From positions 2,790,001 to 2,854,000 of the forward strand of contig CP123443.1 in the NCBI GenBank assembly GCA_029867005.1: a stretch of 64,000 nucleotides of DNA, in the 5' to 3' direction. The notes beneath the pieces are model-generated. The model had not been told where the DNA came from, ran no database searches, and saw only the letters and a program-made list of their open reading frames with translations. Shown piece after piece: positions 10,301 through 18,253 of this stretch; position 1 is the stretch's first letter, and every line of letters begins with the position of its first letter. Made by a program: the position numbers and the translations under genes. The DNA comes from Candidatus Haliotispira prima (GTDB taxonomy: Bacteria; Spirochaetota; Spirochaetia; SP-2023).

Positions 10301-13300
10301 GCTGCTTTGCATCCCGCTTTGCGTGCTTTGCAGAACGGAACCATCCAGTGTCCACCGATAAGTGAAACCGTAGGTCTTCGGCGAGGCACGCCGATCCGTG
10401 ACCCGCACGGTGACTAATGCCCGACTGCCCGTTTCGTAACTGGAGCCGACTGGGTTCACATAGGGGATGACTGTAGCCGGATCGCTCTTGGAATTCGCCG
10501 CCGAAGCCGTATCAGTGCCGGCAACAAAATTGGTGGTCCCGTTAACCCAACTGATTGCGGGGGCCGTGGGCGATATCACCGTTGAAGTACCTGTCAGCCT
10601 GATATTGCGCAGCAATACATCCCGGGCACCTCCGTGCTGGTCTCTGACAACGATGCGCAGAGTGTAGCTCCCCGTACTCAGACCAATGTCGAAGTTCAGC
10701 GGTATAGCCCTTGTGACACCTGACGGGCCCGTCAGGCTTGAGGTCAAATCCCTGTATGTTCCGGTATCCGGCACGTTGAAACCAGGTGCAACCGAAGCCG
10801 TATAGGCCATTGTTCCACCGTTAACATCTCTGGCCGTCACATTGATATTCTGAGCTGTCGAAATATCATAGGACTGCACCGTACCGGTGGTCGCTGACTC
10901 GTCAAACTCCGGAGCCTGATTCAGGTAGTAGGTCTGACTTCGGCGCGTCTCTTCTCCAAGAGTGTTGACTGCAACCATCGTGATGGTGTGGGGTATCGCC
11001 GGATCACGGATGGTAAAGGTCTCGCCGTACGCAGACCGGCCGGAAGTAAAGGCTGTTGTACCTGTTTGGGTTATACCGTCTACCAGCCAGCTCACCGACC
11101 GAATCCCGACACCACCATTCTCCCGGACGACATTGTTCATCGTCACGGTGGCACTACTGGTCACAGAACCGTCACCGCTAAATGGGTCATTCTGCGGAGC
11201 CGGCCGGGTCGAACCCGACCCGGCCCCGATACCCAACCGGGTGCTCGAACTTATGCCCGAAGCATCCCCTCTCAAAATCACGCTGACTGTTCCCTCTACG
11301 CTGCCTCCGTCTGCGTCCGACGCCCGTGCTTTCAGGGTATAGTCCCCCGCAGCCTGCGTAAAGACATAGGTACTGCCCGCACCGACAACCAATACTCTAA
11401 AAGCAGAGGCAGCCGTCACACCCCGACCCGGGGCGATCAGCCAACTGTAACTCAGAGTCTGACCGTTATCGTCTTCAGTCGCAGACACACTCAACGGAAC
11501 GGCCGCACCCGCATTCAGATTCAGGGACTGTCCCGCACTCGGGGATGTGATCCTCAAACCGTAAGGCGGTTTGTTCAGATCATACGTCTTGAACAGAAGC
11601 GATTCACCACCGGAGTTTCGGACTCTGACCACAATCACGTTCGGACCGGGGCTGTTCAACCGAAAGCTTGCCGATGCACCGGTCTGGCTACTGTCCAAGA
11701 TTGCCCCGGCCACTGTGGTACCCGTACCCCGGAACCACTTGTACGTAAAGTTTCTGTCCCCTAATGCACTCGCAACAATGCGCAGATTCACCGTCACGGG
11801 ACTGCCGCCAAAGTCGAACTTGCCTCCGTTGAGATCCTGCGTGTTCGTGGTCGCCGAAACATCCCAAGACAATCTCGGCTTCAACACATCGGCCACACCA
11901 TCCCGAACACCGTCATTGTTAGCATCTTTGCCGTTATCAGTGATTCCGTCTCCGTTCACATCCGCATCATTGCCGTCTTTAATGCCGTCTCCGTCCGTAT
12001 CGACGTTTGTCCTGTCCGGATCAATGGTATCGGGCAAATCGTCGTTGTCCTCATCCTTCCTGTTATCTATAGTATCAAAATCGTCAATGATGCTGTCTCC
12101 GTCACTGTCGCTTTTCCCCGGATTCGCATCTATATCAGCCAGATCATTGATACCGTCTCCATCGGTATCAATACCGTTGTCATTCGTCCCGTCACCGTTG
12201 ACATCCACGTCCGCACCGTCCGGAATACCGTCCCCGTCCGTGTCCCAATTATTATCATTCGGATCAATGTCATCCGGCAGACCGTCTTTATCCGCATCCT
12301 GCTTGTTATTTATCGTATCGACATCGTCAATAATCTTGTCCCCGTCACTGTCGCTCTTCCTCAGATTCGCATCTATATCAGCCCGATCATTGATACCGTC
12401 TCCGTCCGTATCCTTACCGTTGTCATCGGTCTTATCTCCGTTGACATCCACATCTGCACCGTCCGGAATACCGTCTCCGTCTGTATCCCAGTTATCATCG
12501 TTGGGGTCGAACGCATCCGGCAGACCGTCTTTGTCTGCGTCCCTTCTGTTATCTGCCACATCGTAGATATCGATGATGCCGTCTCTGTCGCTATCCGGCT
12601 TACCCGGGTTGGAGTTCACATCCGCCCGATCACGGATACCGTCTCCGTCCGTATCCGTGCCGTTGTCATTCGTCCCGTCACCGTTGACATCCACATCCAC
12701 ACCATCCGGGATACCGTCTCCATCGGTATCCCAGTTATCATCGTTGGGGTCCGGACCATCTGCCAAACCATCCCTGTCTCTGTCACCATTGTTATCTATC
12801 GGATCATTGGCATCATTAATACCGTCTCTGTCCCTGTCCGTACCGTTGTCATTCGTCCCGTCCCCGTTTATATCCACATCCGAACCATCCGGAATACCGT
12901 CGCTGTCCACATCCGGATTGTTGTTATTTGGGTCAATCCCGTCTGGCAGACCGTCTCTGTCCGCGTCCACATTGGCATCTATCGTATCGGTACTGTTGCG
13001 GATGCCGTCACCATCGCTGTCTGTCCTGCCCGTATCCCAATTTCCGTCACCGTCCACATCCACATCAGAACGGTCATTGATACCGTCCCTGTCCGTATCT
13101 GTACCGTTGTCCTTTGTCCCGTCACCATTGACATCCACGTCCGCACCGTCCGGAATACCGTCTCCGTCCGTGTCCCAATTATTATCATTCGGATCAATAT
13201 TATCGGGCAAGCCGTCTTTATCCACATCCGCATTATTATTCACGGGGTCCAAAACGTCGCTTAGACCATCGCTGTCCGCGTCCGGCTTATTCGTATCCGG

Positions 13301-14968
13301 GCTGCCGTCTCCGTTTGCGTCTGTATCCGCACGGTCGTTGATACCATCGCCGTCCGTATCCTTACCGTTGTCTTTCGTTCCGTCATTATTGACATCCACG
13401 TCCGCACCATCAGGAATACCATCACCGTCGGTATCCGGATTACTGTCATTGGGATCAATGTCATCGGGCAGGCCATCTTTATCCTGATCTTTCCTGTTAT
13501 CTATCCTATCTCTACTATCTTTAATACCGTCTCTGTCCGCATCCGGATCACCGGCCAGGGCATCGGAGATGTCATTAATGCCGTCACCGTCAGTGTCTTT
13601 ACCGTTGTCCTTCGTCCCGTCCCCGTCGATATCCACATCCGCACCGTCAGGAATACCGTCGCCGTCATAGTCCCAGTTTTTGTCATTCAGGTCCCGGTTC
13701 GCAAGCAGACTGTCCCTGTCCAAGTCAGACATCTCAATCCCGGCCTTCGGCTCAAAACCCACCACTCCCAAGACTGCTGCGGGAGTCTTCCCTACGCCCA
13801 AGACTGTATAGCCGCTGATTGACGTATAGCCGTAAGCCCCCGGAATAAAAGAAAGAAGCGAATCACCACCACTCGGGGAACTCACCGGCGTTTCGGAATT
13901 CACAGTGACAGTAGCAGCCGGCAAACTGAAACTAAAACGCCCGTCAAGACCCGATTTCAAAAAGTAGATTCGCTGACCACCCTTGTCGTAGAACAACAAA
14001 AAGGCCCCCGGAATCATCTTCGTGTTGCGCGAATCAACCGTGCTCCCGCTCACCGGCGTACCGCCGGCAGGCAGAACGCCCAGAATACCCGAACTGATAT
14101 CGTAGAGCTGACCTTCCGCCACACTCACGCCGGTGGCAAGCTCATTAATCCCGATATCTACCTGCGAGACCAGAGCGCGGCCCGCCACATAGTCCAAGTT
14201 ATAAGAAGCGACGAGAGGAGCCATGTTGTGAGTCAGCACCACCCGAAAAAACGCGCCGTAGTACTGCACCGAAATCCGGTAGTTTCCCCCGACATCCGAG
14301 AACGTATGAAAAATCTTGCCGGTGTCCTTGTGGATGTAATAAATGCCGGCACCGGAGACAATCTTCGCACGCCCCGAGCCCCCGCTCATCGAGGAGAAAT
14401 TGAACACCCGGCCGGACAGCTCCGTGACCTGCATGATCTTAGTCTTGAAATCTTCGGGAAGATCGTAAGTCCCCATGATTTCAAGATCTTCCACGTTGAC
14501 CATGGCATAGATTTCGAGATTGCTTTCCGGCACCTGCAAAAGAGCAGATGGCAGTTCCTGCGGGACAAATTTCGCTTTGTCTTTCTCCCCCACCTCTGTG
14601 GAGTAGTAATTGCCATCATCTTTTGTGTAAGCCCTGTTTTTCTGAACCCAGTAGACACGGTCCGGGCTGTCCTTTCTGCGGAAGCCCCAGCGCACGACGG
14701 CGGAAGTCCACAATGCCTGCAATTTTTCGTTGGGGACATCGCCCTCTTCATAGATCATCTGATCGGCACTGACAAAGCTGGTCATTTCGAAGACATAACG
14801 CCCGTCATCCGCAGTCACCGGGTCTTTCTTGATTACCATATAGGATTTCGGAGCACTGGATCTCTTATCCGTAGACTCCTCACAACTCCAGGTAAAGATG
14901 GCAAGCAATGCCAGAAGGGCAAACACCAACCGCCTCCGGAAAATGAAAGCACTTTCGTCGTACGCCAT
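4331..14968 (-). CDS. Giant multidomain lipoprotein with Ca-binding repeats and 16 FN3-like repeats
   Basis: About 3545 residues. The N-terminus (FIFRRR, then LVFALLALLAIFTWSC) is a lipoprotein signal peptide with Cys at the cleavage site. Residues to about 410 are unique. About 410-1035 is Asp-rich, thrombospondin type 3-like (DTDGDGIPDG pattern) with a higher-order unit of roughly 80 residues; the block DGDGIPDGADVDVNGDG and close variants recur eight times. About 1035-2060 is a series of Ig/PKD/cadherin-like domains. About 2060-3545 holds 16 FN3-like repeats starting with KLATPVL-type strands and containing GLTANTLYTFSVTA-type strands. The ATG at 14966-14968 (AAGG upstream) was preferred to a GTG six codons earlier. 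It is probably a Ca-stabilised surface filament or adhesin; the ligand is unknown. Adjacent FN3 units are very alike, so repeat number may vary. Confidence 0.85.
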   Translation of the reverse strand: MAYDESAFIFRRRLVFALLALLAIFTWSCEESTDKRSSAPKSYMVIKKDPVTADDGRYVFEMTSFVSADQMIYEEGDVPNEKLQALWTSAVVRWGFRRKDSPDRVYWVQKNRAYTKDDGNYYSTEVGEKDKAKFVPQELPSALLQVPESNLEIYAMVNVEDLEIMGTYDLPEDFKTKIMQVTELSGRVFNFSSMSGGSGRAKIVSGAGIYYIHKDTGKIFHTFSDVGGNYRISVQYYGAFFRVVLTHNMAPLVASYNLDYVAGRALVSQVDIGINELATGVSVAEGQLYDISSGILGVLPAGGTPVSGSTVDSRNTKMIPGAFLLFYDKGGQRIYFLKSGLDGRFSFSLPAATVTVNSETPVSSPSGGDSLLSFIPGAYGYTSISGYTVLGVGKTPAAVLGVVGFEPKAGIEMSDLDRDSLLANRDLNDKNWDYDGDGIPDGADVDIDGDGTKDNGKDTDGDGINDISDALAGDPDADRDGIKDSRDRIDNRKDQDKDGLPDDIDPNDSNPDTDGDGIPDGADVDVNNDGTKDNGKDTDGDGINDRADTDANGDGSPDTNKPDADSDGLSDVLDPVNNNADVDKDGLPDNIDPNDNNWDTDGDGIPDGADVDVNGDGTKDNGTDTDRDGINDRSDVDVDGDGNWDTGRTDSDGDGIRNSTDTIDANVDADRDGLPDGIDPNNNNPDVDSDGIPDGSDVDINGDGTNDNGTDRDRDGINDANDPIDNNGDRDRDGLADGPDPNDDNWDTDGDGIPDGVDVDVNGDGTNDNGTDTDGDGIRDRADVNSNPGKPDSDRDGIIDIYDVADNRRDADKDGLPDAFDPNDDNWDTDGDGIPDGADVDVNGDKTDDNGKDTDGDGINDRADIDANLRKSDSDGDKIIDDVDTINNKQDADKDGLPDDIDPNDNNWDTDGDGIPDGADVDVNGDGTNDNGIDTDGDGINDLADIDANPGKSDSDGDSIIDDFDTIDNRKDEDNDDLPDTIDPDRTNVDTDGDGIKDGNDADVNGDGITDNGKDANNDGVRDGVADVLKPRLSWDVSATTNTQDLNGGKFDFGGSPVTVNLRIVASALGDRNFTYKWFRGTGTTVAGAILDSSQTGASASFRLNSPGPNVIVVRVRNSGGESLLFKTYDLNKPPYGLRITSPSAGQSLNLNAGAAVPLSVSATEDDNGQTLSYSWLIAPGRGVTAASAFRVLVVGAGSTYVFTQAAGDYTLKARASDADGGSVEGTVSVILRGDASGISSSTRLGIGAGSGSTRPAPQNDPFSGDGSVTSSATVTMNNVVRENGGVGIRSVSWLVDGITQTGTTAFTSGRSAYGETFTIRDPAIPHTITMVAVNTLGEETRRSQTYYLNQAPEFDESATTGTVQSYDISTAQNINVTARDVNGGTMAYTASVAPGFNVPDTGTYRDLTSSLTGPSGVTRAIPLNFDIGLSTGSYTLRIVVRDQHGGARDVLLRNIRLTGTSTVISPTAPAISWVNGTTNFVAGTDTASAANSKSDPATVIPYVNPVGSSYETGSRALVTVRVTDRRASPKTYGFTYRWTLDGSVLQSTQSGMQSSVVVPNMRLGLSVLSLIVTNDDGQSSAEAVRKYYVNKAPENLRIADPTLPRTIQLAGSASKTVNFRAEATDGNNTPGSGATEDPINYTWKVYPKLADGRFSTTSYDNAVRTGSSYNIDFSSFTANEYQIVVSATDSHGAAAVPATAGSDRMTIYVNAAPVVNFVAPTSGTASVGSDVGFRISVSDANLASPNLDTDFGYAWDYQTPGNLGSSSWSTLPSDTVVSRYNVILKTGGLSATTGTTAYRMRVTVRDNKGGTTIRTFDLRLTANAGPTLKFLGTTTVTDNEKFQLTSVNAGTPGQNFYVNGDDPDGQTLTYSWTVNGRSEGPGGTGAAGKSLLNRVFYSPMRGNTKTPAQLTAELTGLSATQRTARLRARHEVVVSASASDGMASATSNRSLLLNVVPVISIVTAPKSSLNPGESVTFTASVSDAEGDDLSYEWEYYPESSPGTVLPINVASGHRLSGNTATLVMGSDWALGAYRVRVRVRDNYGGSANTHASPKQVTLLRAIEKLAMPVPGTGTVTATSITLNWSRVANASSYTLTRTGSSGVVTKGSSDTSHTYTGLTANTLYTFTVRARGVGGYSDSDIGTRQIRTSNQKLATPVLRATRVATTSVILSWASIPNAGSYTLSRTGSSSIITKSRAYTSYQFTGLTASTQYTFSITARGASGYSDSDTGTLQARTSASQLTIPAIWRSLENSTSVKIFWHATPNATAYALSRTGSTEVILKTADTISYTFTGLTPETEYTVSVVAVGEEGLYSDSPAGSKVVRTLKRKLETPVLREGDKKDFRVTLHWNTIAGATGYVITVTGSSNVVTKSSSDTSHTFYLITEAKEAKSVYTVSIFAKSDGISYLDSDAGSLEVRIVNEKLPTPVLRLDRVDQTTVTLLWARGLRADGYRFVYEKTGSNDRSAVIESMMSVRPGTNDIAQTFSGLSLNTSYTFYVVAYDSGGYKDSDAGSLEVRTLKRKTSEVPSLNLGSVTETSVTVYWATVAGIHDGYILSRSGSAETVRKPKNTANHIFQGLTADTEYTFSIKAIGVGDYTDSDPTTLVARTAASPTEKLATPVLSTGTVTATSVTLNWAAIANVGSYRVSRSGGLGGSVTKGSSVTSHTFTGLTAGESYSFVVWAVGTGSYSNSDPGVIQVSTLGQAPSTEKLATPVLRTGVVTIEGLTQNWAGVTLFWNSVPNAGSYRVSRSGSLATVTKSSSMTSHIFTGLSGNTMYTFSVTAVGTGSYTDSDTGTIQLEIGAQRLAAPVLSTGTVTATSVTLNWAAIANAGSYRLSRTGSDVSVTKSSSDTSHTFAGLTANNLYTFSIMAVGAGSYSDSGTGTRQVRTLSQGPPAQKLATPVLNAGTVTATSVILNWAGIANAGGYRVSRTGSNVTVTKSSSATSHTFTGLTANNAYTFSVTAISTGSYSNSDAGTLQIRTLSQVVPSNKLATPVVRTGTLAIGGATQNWAGVTLFWNSVANAGGYRVSRTGSSSPVTKSSSATSHTFTGLTGDTLYTFSVTAIGTGSYSDSDPGIVQKRTAKQKLATPVLNAGTVTATSVTLNWAGIANAGSYSLSRTGSNVPVTKSSSDRSHTFTGLTANNAYTFSITAVGTGSYSNSDAGTRQVSTSGQVVSSNKLGTPVLRAGVVLAGSVSLNWNSVANAGSYRLSRTGSDVPVTKSSSDRNHVFLGLTANSLYTFSITAVGTGSYTDSDITTIQVRTGSAKLGTPVVRVDSVTARSATLLWNSVANASGYRLSRTGSNTVTKDSSATSHIFVGLTPSTVYILSVTAIGTGSYMDSASGSSQVRTNKQKLAGTVLSTGAVTRTSVTVNWNAVNNAGSYRLSKRLLLGGETEYVTVESSGTTYAFTGLSESTQYLFSIVAKDPNDVLEQSTPSTLAVTTSGGSQQLPRLSKPILNAYQDTPTSGNVTLTWAQVENATGYTLITYPQSDPSRYVIVEKSGADIRHNFRGLSTELNFFHIVAKNPFNYQESLSSSAEVNILIRQ

Positions 14969-15095
14969 GATGACAACCTTAAACACAGAATCTAGTTAAA
15001 GAATAAACAGGGGAAAATAAAATAAGTCAAAAGATAAAATTGGTTTCCGGAATACCGGCACCGAGACAGTTCTAAACTCAGATACCCGTAACTCT

Positions 15096-15126
15096 ATCAT
15101 ACTAACAAAGAATTGTATTCTGTCAA
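15096..15126 (-). promoter_or_regulatory. Candidate promoter of the giant lipoprotein gene
   Basis: Perfect -35 TTGACA (15121-15126) and -10 TATGAT (15096-15101) on the minus strand, with a 19-bp spacer that is longer than ideal. The AT-rich leader of about 130 nt contains other promoter-like hexamers, so the exact start is uncertain. Confidence 0.35.
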
Positions 15127-15357
15127 ATAGATATTTTTTCACACGGGACAGAATTATGGGGTCACTTCTCTGATATTCAAACATCTAAATTATTTACAGA
15201 TATTGTGTTATAGTTTCCCATTCCTCAATTTACTTTATTACAGCCCCGAAAAAAAATGGAAACAGCTCCCTAATATTTCTTCCCAATACTTCAGGAAATA
15301 ACTTCCCTCAGAAACCAAAGCTCAGTAGAATGTCGCCACCTTATTATTGGGTGCTAT

Positions 15358-15430
15358 CGGGGTGTGGCCTAGCGGCTAAGGCACCTGCTTCGGGTGCAGG
15401 AAATCGGCGGTTCGAGTCCGCCCACCCCGA
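15358..15430 (+). tRNA. tRNA-Pro (anticodon CGG)
   Basis: A full cloverleaf can be folded. The acceptor stem is CGGGGTG (15358-15364) with CACCCCG (15423-15429) and discriminator A. The D arm is GCCT/AGGC. The anticodon stem is CCTGC/GCAGG around TTCGGGT, giving anticodon CGG. The variable loop is five nt. The T arm is GGCGG-TTCGAGT-CCGCC. CCA is not encoded and must be added after transcription. It is a single tRNA on the strand opposite to both neighbours. Confidence 0.95.
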
Positions 15431-15461
15431 CAAATAGATTCAAGACGAGCACAAGACGGAC

Positions 15462-15508
15462 AATAGAGTAGGGGCTTCTCTCAATCTGAGCGAAGCCCCT
15501 ACTCTATT
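15462..15508. terminator. Bidirectional terminator between tRNA-Pro and the ribosomal operon
   Basis: A 17-bp perfect stem (15462-15478 with 15492-15508, core AGTAGGGGCTTC/GAAGCCCCTACT) and a 13-nt loop. The plus-strand side is followed by TTCTTATCTTATCC. Placed between two convergent units, it can end the tRNA transcript on one strand and the rplQ end of the ribosomal operon on the other. Confidence 0.8.
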
Positions 15509-15638
15509 CTTATCTTATCCGACCTGACTTGTGGAATTCGTTTTTTAATACTGATTTTCCCTGAAACCACCCAAAGCCCCGAAATGAAGAAGATACAGTC
15601 TGACTTAGAGACCGGATTGATGGCCGGAATCAGATTCT

Positions 15639-16163
15639 TTAGGACGGTTTCGAAGCGGCAGACTCAGGTTGCGAATCTTCGCTCGCAGGCGCAGCAGCGT
15701 CTTCTGCTTTCGGCTCCTCTGTCTTAGGTGCAGCTTCCTGCTTCACCTCGGAGACCACCTTCGCTGCCTTCCGACTATTCTTCTTTTTCGGTTCCGGCTC
15801 TTCCAAACCATGACCCACTAACTCAATCAGTGCCATCTCGGCGGCATCATGACGACGCAGACCCGTTTTCATCACCCGGGTATAACCACCGGGACGACCG
15901 ACAAATTCCGGGCCAATTTCCGTGAATAACTTATTCTGAATATCCTTGTCGTGGATGAACTTGGCTACCTCGCGGCGATTGTGAACAGAGTCCACTTTGG
16001 CCCGCGTAATCAGTCTCTCTATTGTACGACGAACCGCCTTGGCTTTCGGCAAAGTTGTCTGTACACGACCATAGCGAAACACAGAGATCGTCATGTTGCG
16101 GTGAATCGCCTTACGATGCGAAGCCTTCACATCCAAACGGTTTATACCACTGCGTTTATTCAT
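15639..16163 (-). CDS. rplQ: 50S ribosomal protein L17
   Basis: 174 residues. The N-terminal 120 match L17 ([12 protein letters not shown], then [11 protein letters not shown] and the [25 protein letters not shown] core). L17 binds 23S rRNA near the exit-tunnel side of the large subunit. The last 50 or so residues are a low-complexity Ala/Glu/Pro/Ser tail that ordinary L17 lacks; it should be disordered. Last gene of the alpha-operon part, 17 nt after rpoA. Confidence 0.96.
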   Translation of the reverse strand: MNKRSGINRLDVKASHRKAIHRNMTISVFRYGRVQTTLPKAKAVRRTIERLITRAKVDSVHNRREVAKFIHDKDIQNKLFTEIGPEFVGRPGGYTRVMKTGLRRHDAAEMALIELVGHGLEEPEPKKKNSRKAAKVVSEVKQEAAPKTEEPKAEDAAAPASEDSQPESAASKPS

Positions 16164-16179
16164 ATCTAACTATCTTCCC

Positions 16180-17223
16180 TTATTGGATTTCATTCAATTT
16201 TACTGATTTCAAAATAGCGTGAAAATCCGTCATGCCAAAATTGAGACCCCAAGATGCCAACTTATCCTTGATCTCCTGCAAAGACTTTTTGCCAAAGTTC
16301 CGGGTTTTGGCGATATCATCTTCTGTCCAAGATACCAACTCACCTACCGTACGAATCTGGGCACTGCGCAAACAGTTGCTGGAACGCACTGACAGCTCCA
16401 ACTCATCCACCGTTTTCTCCAGCAGCTTCTTCACCTTCAGCTCGTCTTCGCTGACTTCCTCTTCGGCCACAATCAGACTTTCATCAAAATTGATGAATAC
16501 GGAATACTGCTCTTTTGCCAACTTTGCCGCTTCAGCTACAGCATCCGCAGGCATCAGGGTTCCGTTGGTCTCCACTTCCAGAATCAGCTTATCGTAGTCG
16601 GAACGCTGTCCCACCCGAGTAGGCTCCACCCGGAAACGCACCCAATCAACCGGACTAAAATTGCAATCCAGAACAATCGTGCCAATAATCTCAATGAAAG
16701 GCTGATTTTCCTCCGCACTGCGATAACCGCGGCCAAAGCCAATCTGAGCCTCAATTTCCAGACTGGTGTCCGGCATAAAAGTTGCCAGATGATGATCTTT
16801 ATTGTGAACTCTTATCCCCTCTTCCGTCTCAAAATCAGCACCCGTAAGCTCTCCCTCACCCTGAATTTTAATCAAAATGGTGCGAGCTTCTTCCTCTTCA
16901 CTGTTGAGTAACGAAATGTTTAACTTCTTCAAATTCGAGATAAAGGTTAAAGTATCTTCGACCATACCCGGAATCACATCAAATTCGCTGGAGACTGTCT
17001 TCACAACACCCTCTACATCGTGATGCGTCACTTGGATCGCAGAAATTGCGTACCCCTGAATAGAAGACAACAAAATCCTACGCAGACTGTTTCCTATGGT
17101 CGAACCATAGCCGTGCTCAAATGGGTAAGCGATGAAGCGACCGTAATTTTCACGTTCCTCTTCAGCCTCAAAATACACCTCTTTAGGGTGCTTCAAACCA
17201 CGCAGCAGGTTTCCTCTCGCCAT
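16180..17223 (-). CDS. rpoA: DNA-directed RNA polymerase alpha subunit
   Basis: 347 residues. The N-terminal dimerisation domain shows [17 protein letters not shown] (about 37-53), the assembly surface for beta and beta'. After a linker comes the C-terminal domain with [16 protein letters not shown] and KNFGKKSL-like [15 protein letters not shown], which binds UP elements and activators. It lies between rpsK and rplQ. rpsD, usually just upstream in many bacteria, is absent. Confidence 0.98.
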   Translation of the reverse strand: MARGNLLRGLKHPKEVYFEAEEERENYGRFIAYPFEHGYGSTIGNSLRRILLSSIQGYAISAIQVTHHDVEGVVKTVSSEFDVIPGMVEDTLTFISNLKKLNISLLNSEEEEARTILIKIQGEGELTGADFETEEGIRVHNKDHHLATFMPDTSLEIEAQIGFGRGYRSAEENQPFIEIIGTIVLDCNFSPVDWVRFRVEPTRVGQRSDYDKLILEVETNGTLMPADAVAEAAKLAKEQYSVFINFDESLIVAEEEVSEDELKVKKLLEKTVDELELSVRSSNCLRSAQIRTVGELVSWTEDDIAKTRNFGKKSLQEIKDKLASWGLNFGMTDFHAILKSVKLNEIQ

Positions 17224-17273
17224 ATTTTCCTCCGTTATCTTCTTTGCTCAGCCAATCTGTCTATAATAAGACA

Positions 17274-17651
17274 CTAGACACGGCGACTTTTACGAGGGCG
17301 ACAGCCATTATGAGGAATTGGTGTTACATCACGAATGCTCTGTACGTTAAACCCGACATTACCCAGAGAGCGAATCGCTGCTTCACGGCCAATACCAGGC
17401 CCTTTAACAAAAACATGAACGTCTGACAAACCAACTTCTTTTGCCTTATTACCTGCGGTCTCCGCCGTAAGCTGTGCCGCAAACGGAGTTGATTTCTTGC
17501 CGCCCCTAAAACCAAGGGCACCCGCACTGGCATTAGAGATTGCATTGCCCCGCAGATCAGTAATAGTGATAATAACATTGTTAAACGTAGCTTGAATATA
17601 TACGTTTCCCTCGTGGATTGTTCGCTTTTCTCTTTTCTTTGCTTTAGCCAA
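17274..17651 (-). CDS. rpsK: 30S ribosomal protein S11
   Basis: 125 residues with the S11 core ([18 protein letters not shown] near the N-terminus, [14 protein letters not shown], and the C-terminal [19 protein letters not shown]). S11 helps form the platform of the small subunit near the mRNA exit. Follows rpsM by 28 nt in the same direction. Confidence 0.98.
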   Translation of the reverse strand: MAKAKKREKRTIHEGNVYIQATFNNVIITITDLRGNAISNASAGALGFRGGKKSTPFAAQLTAETAGNKAKEVGLSDVHVFVKGPGIGREAAIRSLGNVGFNVQSIRDVTPIPHNGCRPRKSRRV

Positions 17652-17679
17652 GACAGCTTCCTCCTAATTCCTAACTCGC

Positions 17680-18045
17680 CTACTTCTTCTTATTGGCAAC
17701 CGTCTTTGCCTTACCTTTCCGGGTACGGGCATTTGTCTTAGTGCGCTGGCCGCGCACCGGCAAGCCCAAACGGTGACGCAGACCACGGTAACAGCCAATA
17801 TCACGCAGCCGCTTAATATTCAAAGCGACTTCCGAGCGGAGTGCACCCTCCACTTTATAATCACTGTCAATCAATCTGCGCAGATCATTCACTTCTTCCG
17901 CGCTCAGGTCATTGATTTTCGTGCCGGGGTTCAATTTCAGCCGTTCACATATCTTACGAGCCGTAGAACGCCCAATACCGCAGATTGCGGTCAAGGCAAC
18001 TTCTGTGTGTTTATTTGGCAAATCAACGCCAGATATACGTGCCAT
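17680..18045 (-). CDS. rpsM: 30S ribosomal protein S13
   Basis: 121 residues of normal length, starting [19 protein letters not shown], with the helix-hairpin-helix part ([14 protein letters not shown]) and the basic tail [15 protein letters not shown] that reaches toward the P-site tRNA. Head protein of the small subunit. Follows rpmJ by 12 nt. Confidence 0.98.
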   Translation of the reverse strand: MARISGVDLPNKHTEVALTAICGIGRSTARKICERLKLNPGTKINDLSAEEVNDLRRLIDSDYKVEGALRSEVALNIKRLRDIGCYRGLRHRLGLPVRGQRTKTNARTRKGKAKTVANKKK

Positions 18046-18057
18046 TAAATACTCCTA

Positions 18058-18177
18058 TTAACCTTTCTGCCGCTGTTTGTGCTTTGGGTTTGAATGGCAG
18101 ATAACTCGCAAAACACCAAAACGACGGATTACTTTGCAATGTTCACAGATCGGCTTCACACTTGCGCGAACCTTCAT
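18058..18177 (-). CDS. rpmJ: 50S ribosomal protein L36
   Basis: 39 residues read directly from the minus strand: [20 protein letters not shown], then a [19 protein letters not shown] end. The zinc ligands C11, C14, C27 and H32 are present, so this is the zinc-binding form. Start ATG 18175-18177 with GAGA upstream; stop TAA 18058-18060. It links secY and rpsM; infA, adk and map are not between them. Confidence 0.95.
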   Translation of the reverse strand: MKVRASVKPICEHCKVIRRFGVLRVICHSNPKHKQRQKG

Positions 18178-18253
18178 GGGTCTCTCCTGTCTGTAAATAA
18201 GGACAACTTATCTGAATGAAAGAAAGATAAGGCCTTACAGCTTTCAAATTTCT

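Noticed and set aside
11571..13487. Long plus-strand open frames opposite the Asp-rich repeats
   Set aside because: Ser/Pro-rich mirror of the real repeats, no RBS, no family match; a composition effect.
14228..14995. 255-codon plus-strand open frame opposite the start of the giant gene
   Set aside because: The opposite frame has a signal peptide, lipobox and RBS; this one has none and covers the other gene's promoter side.
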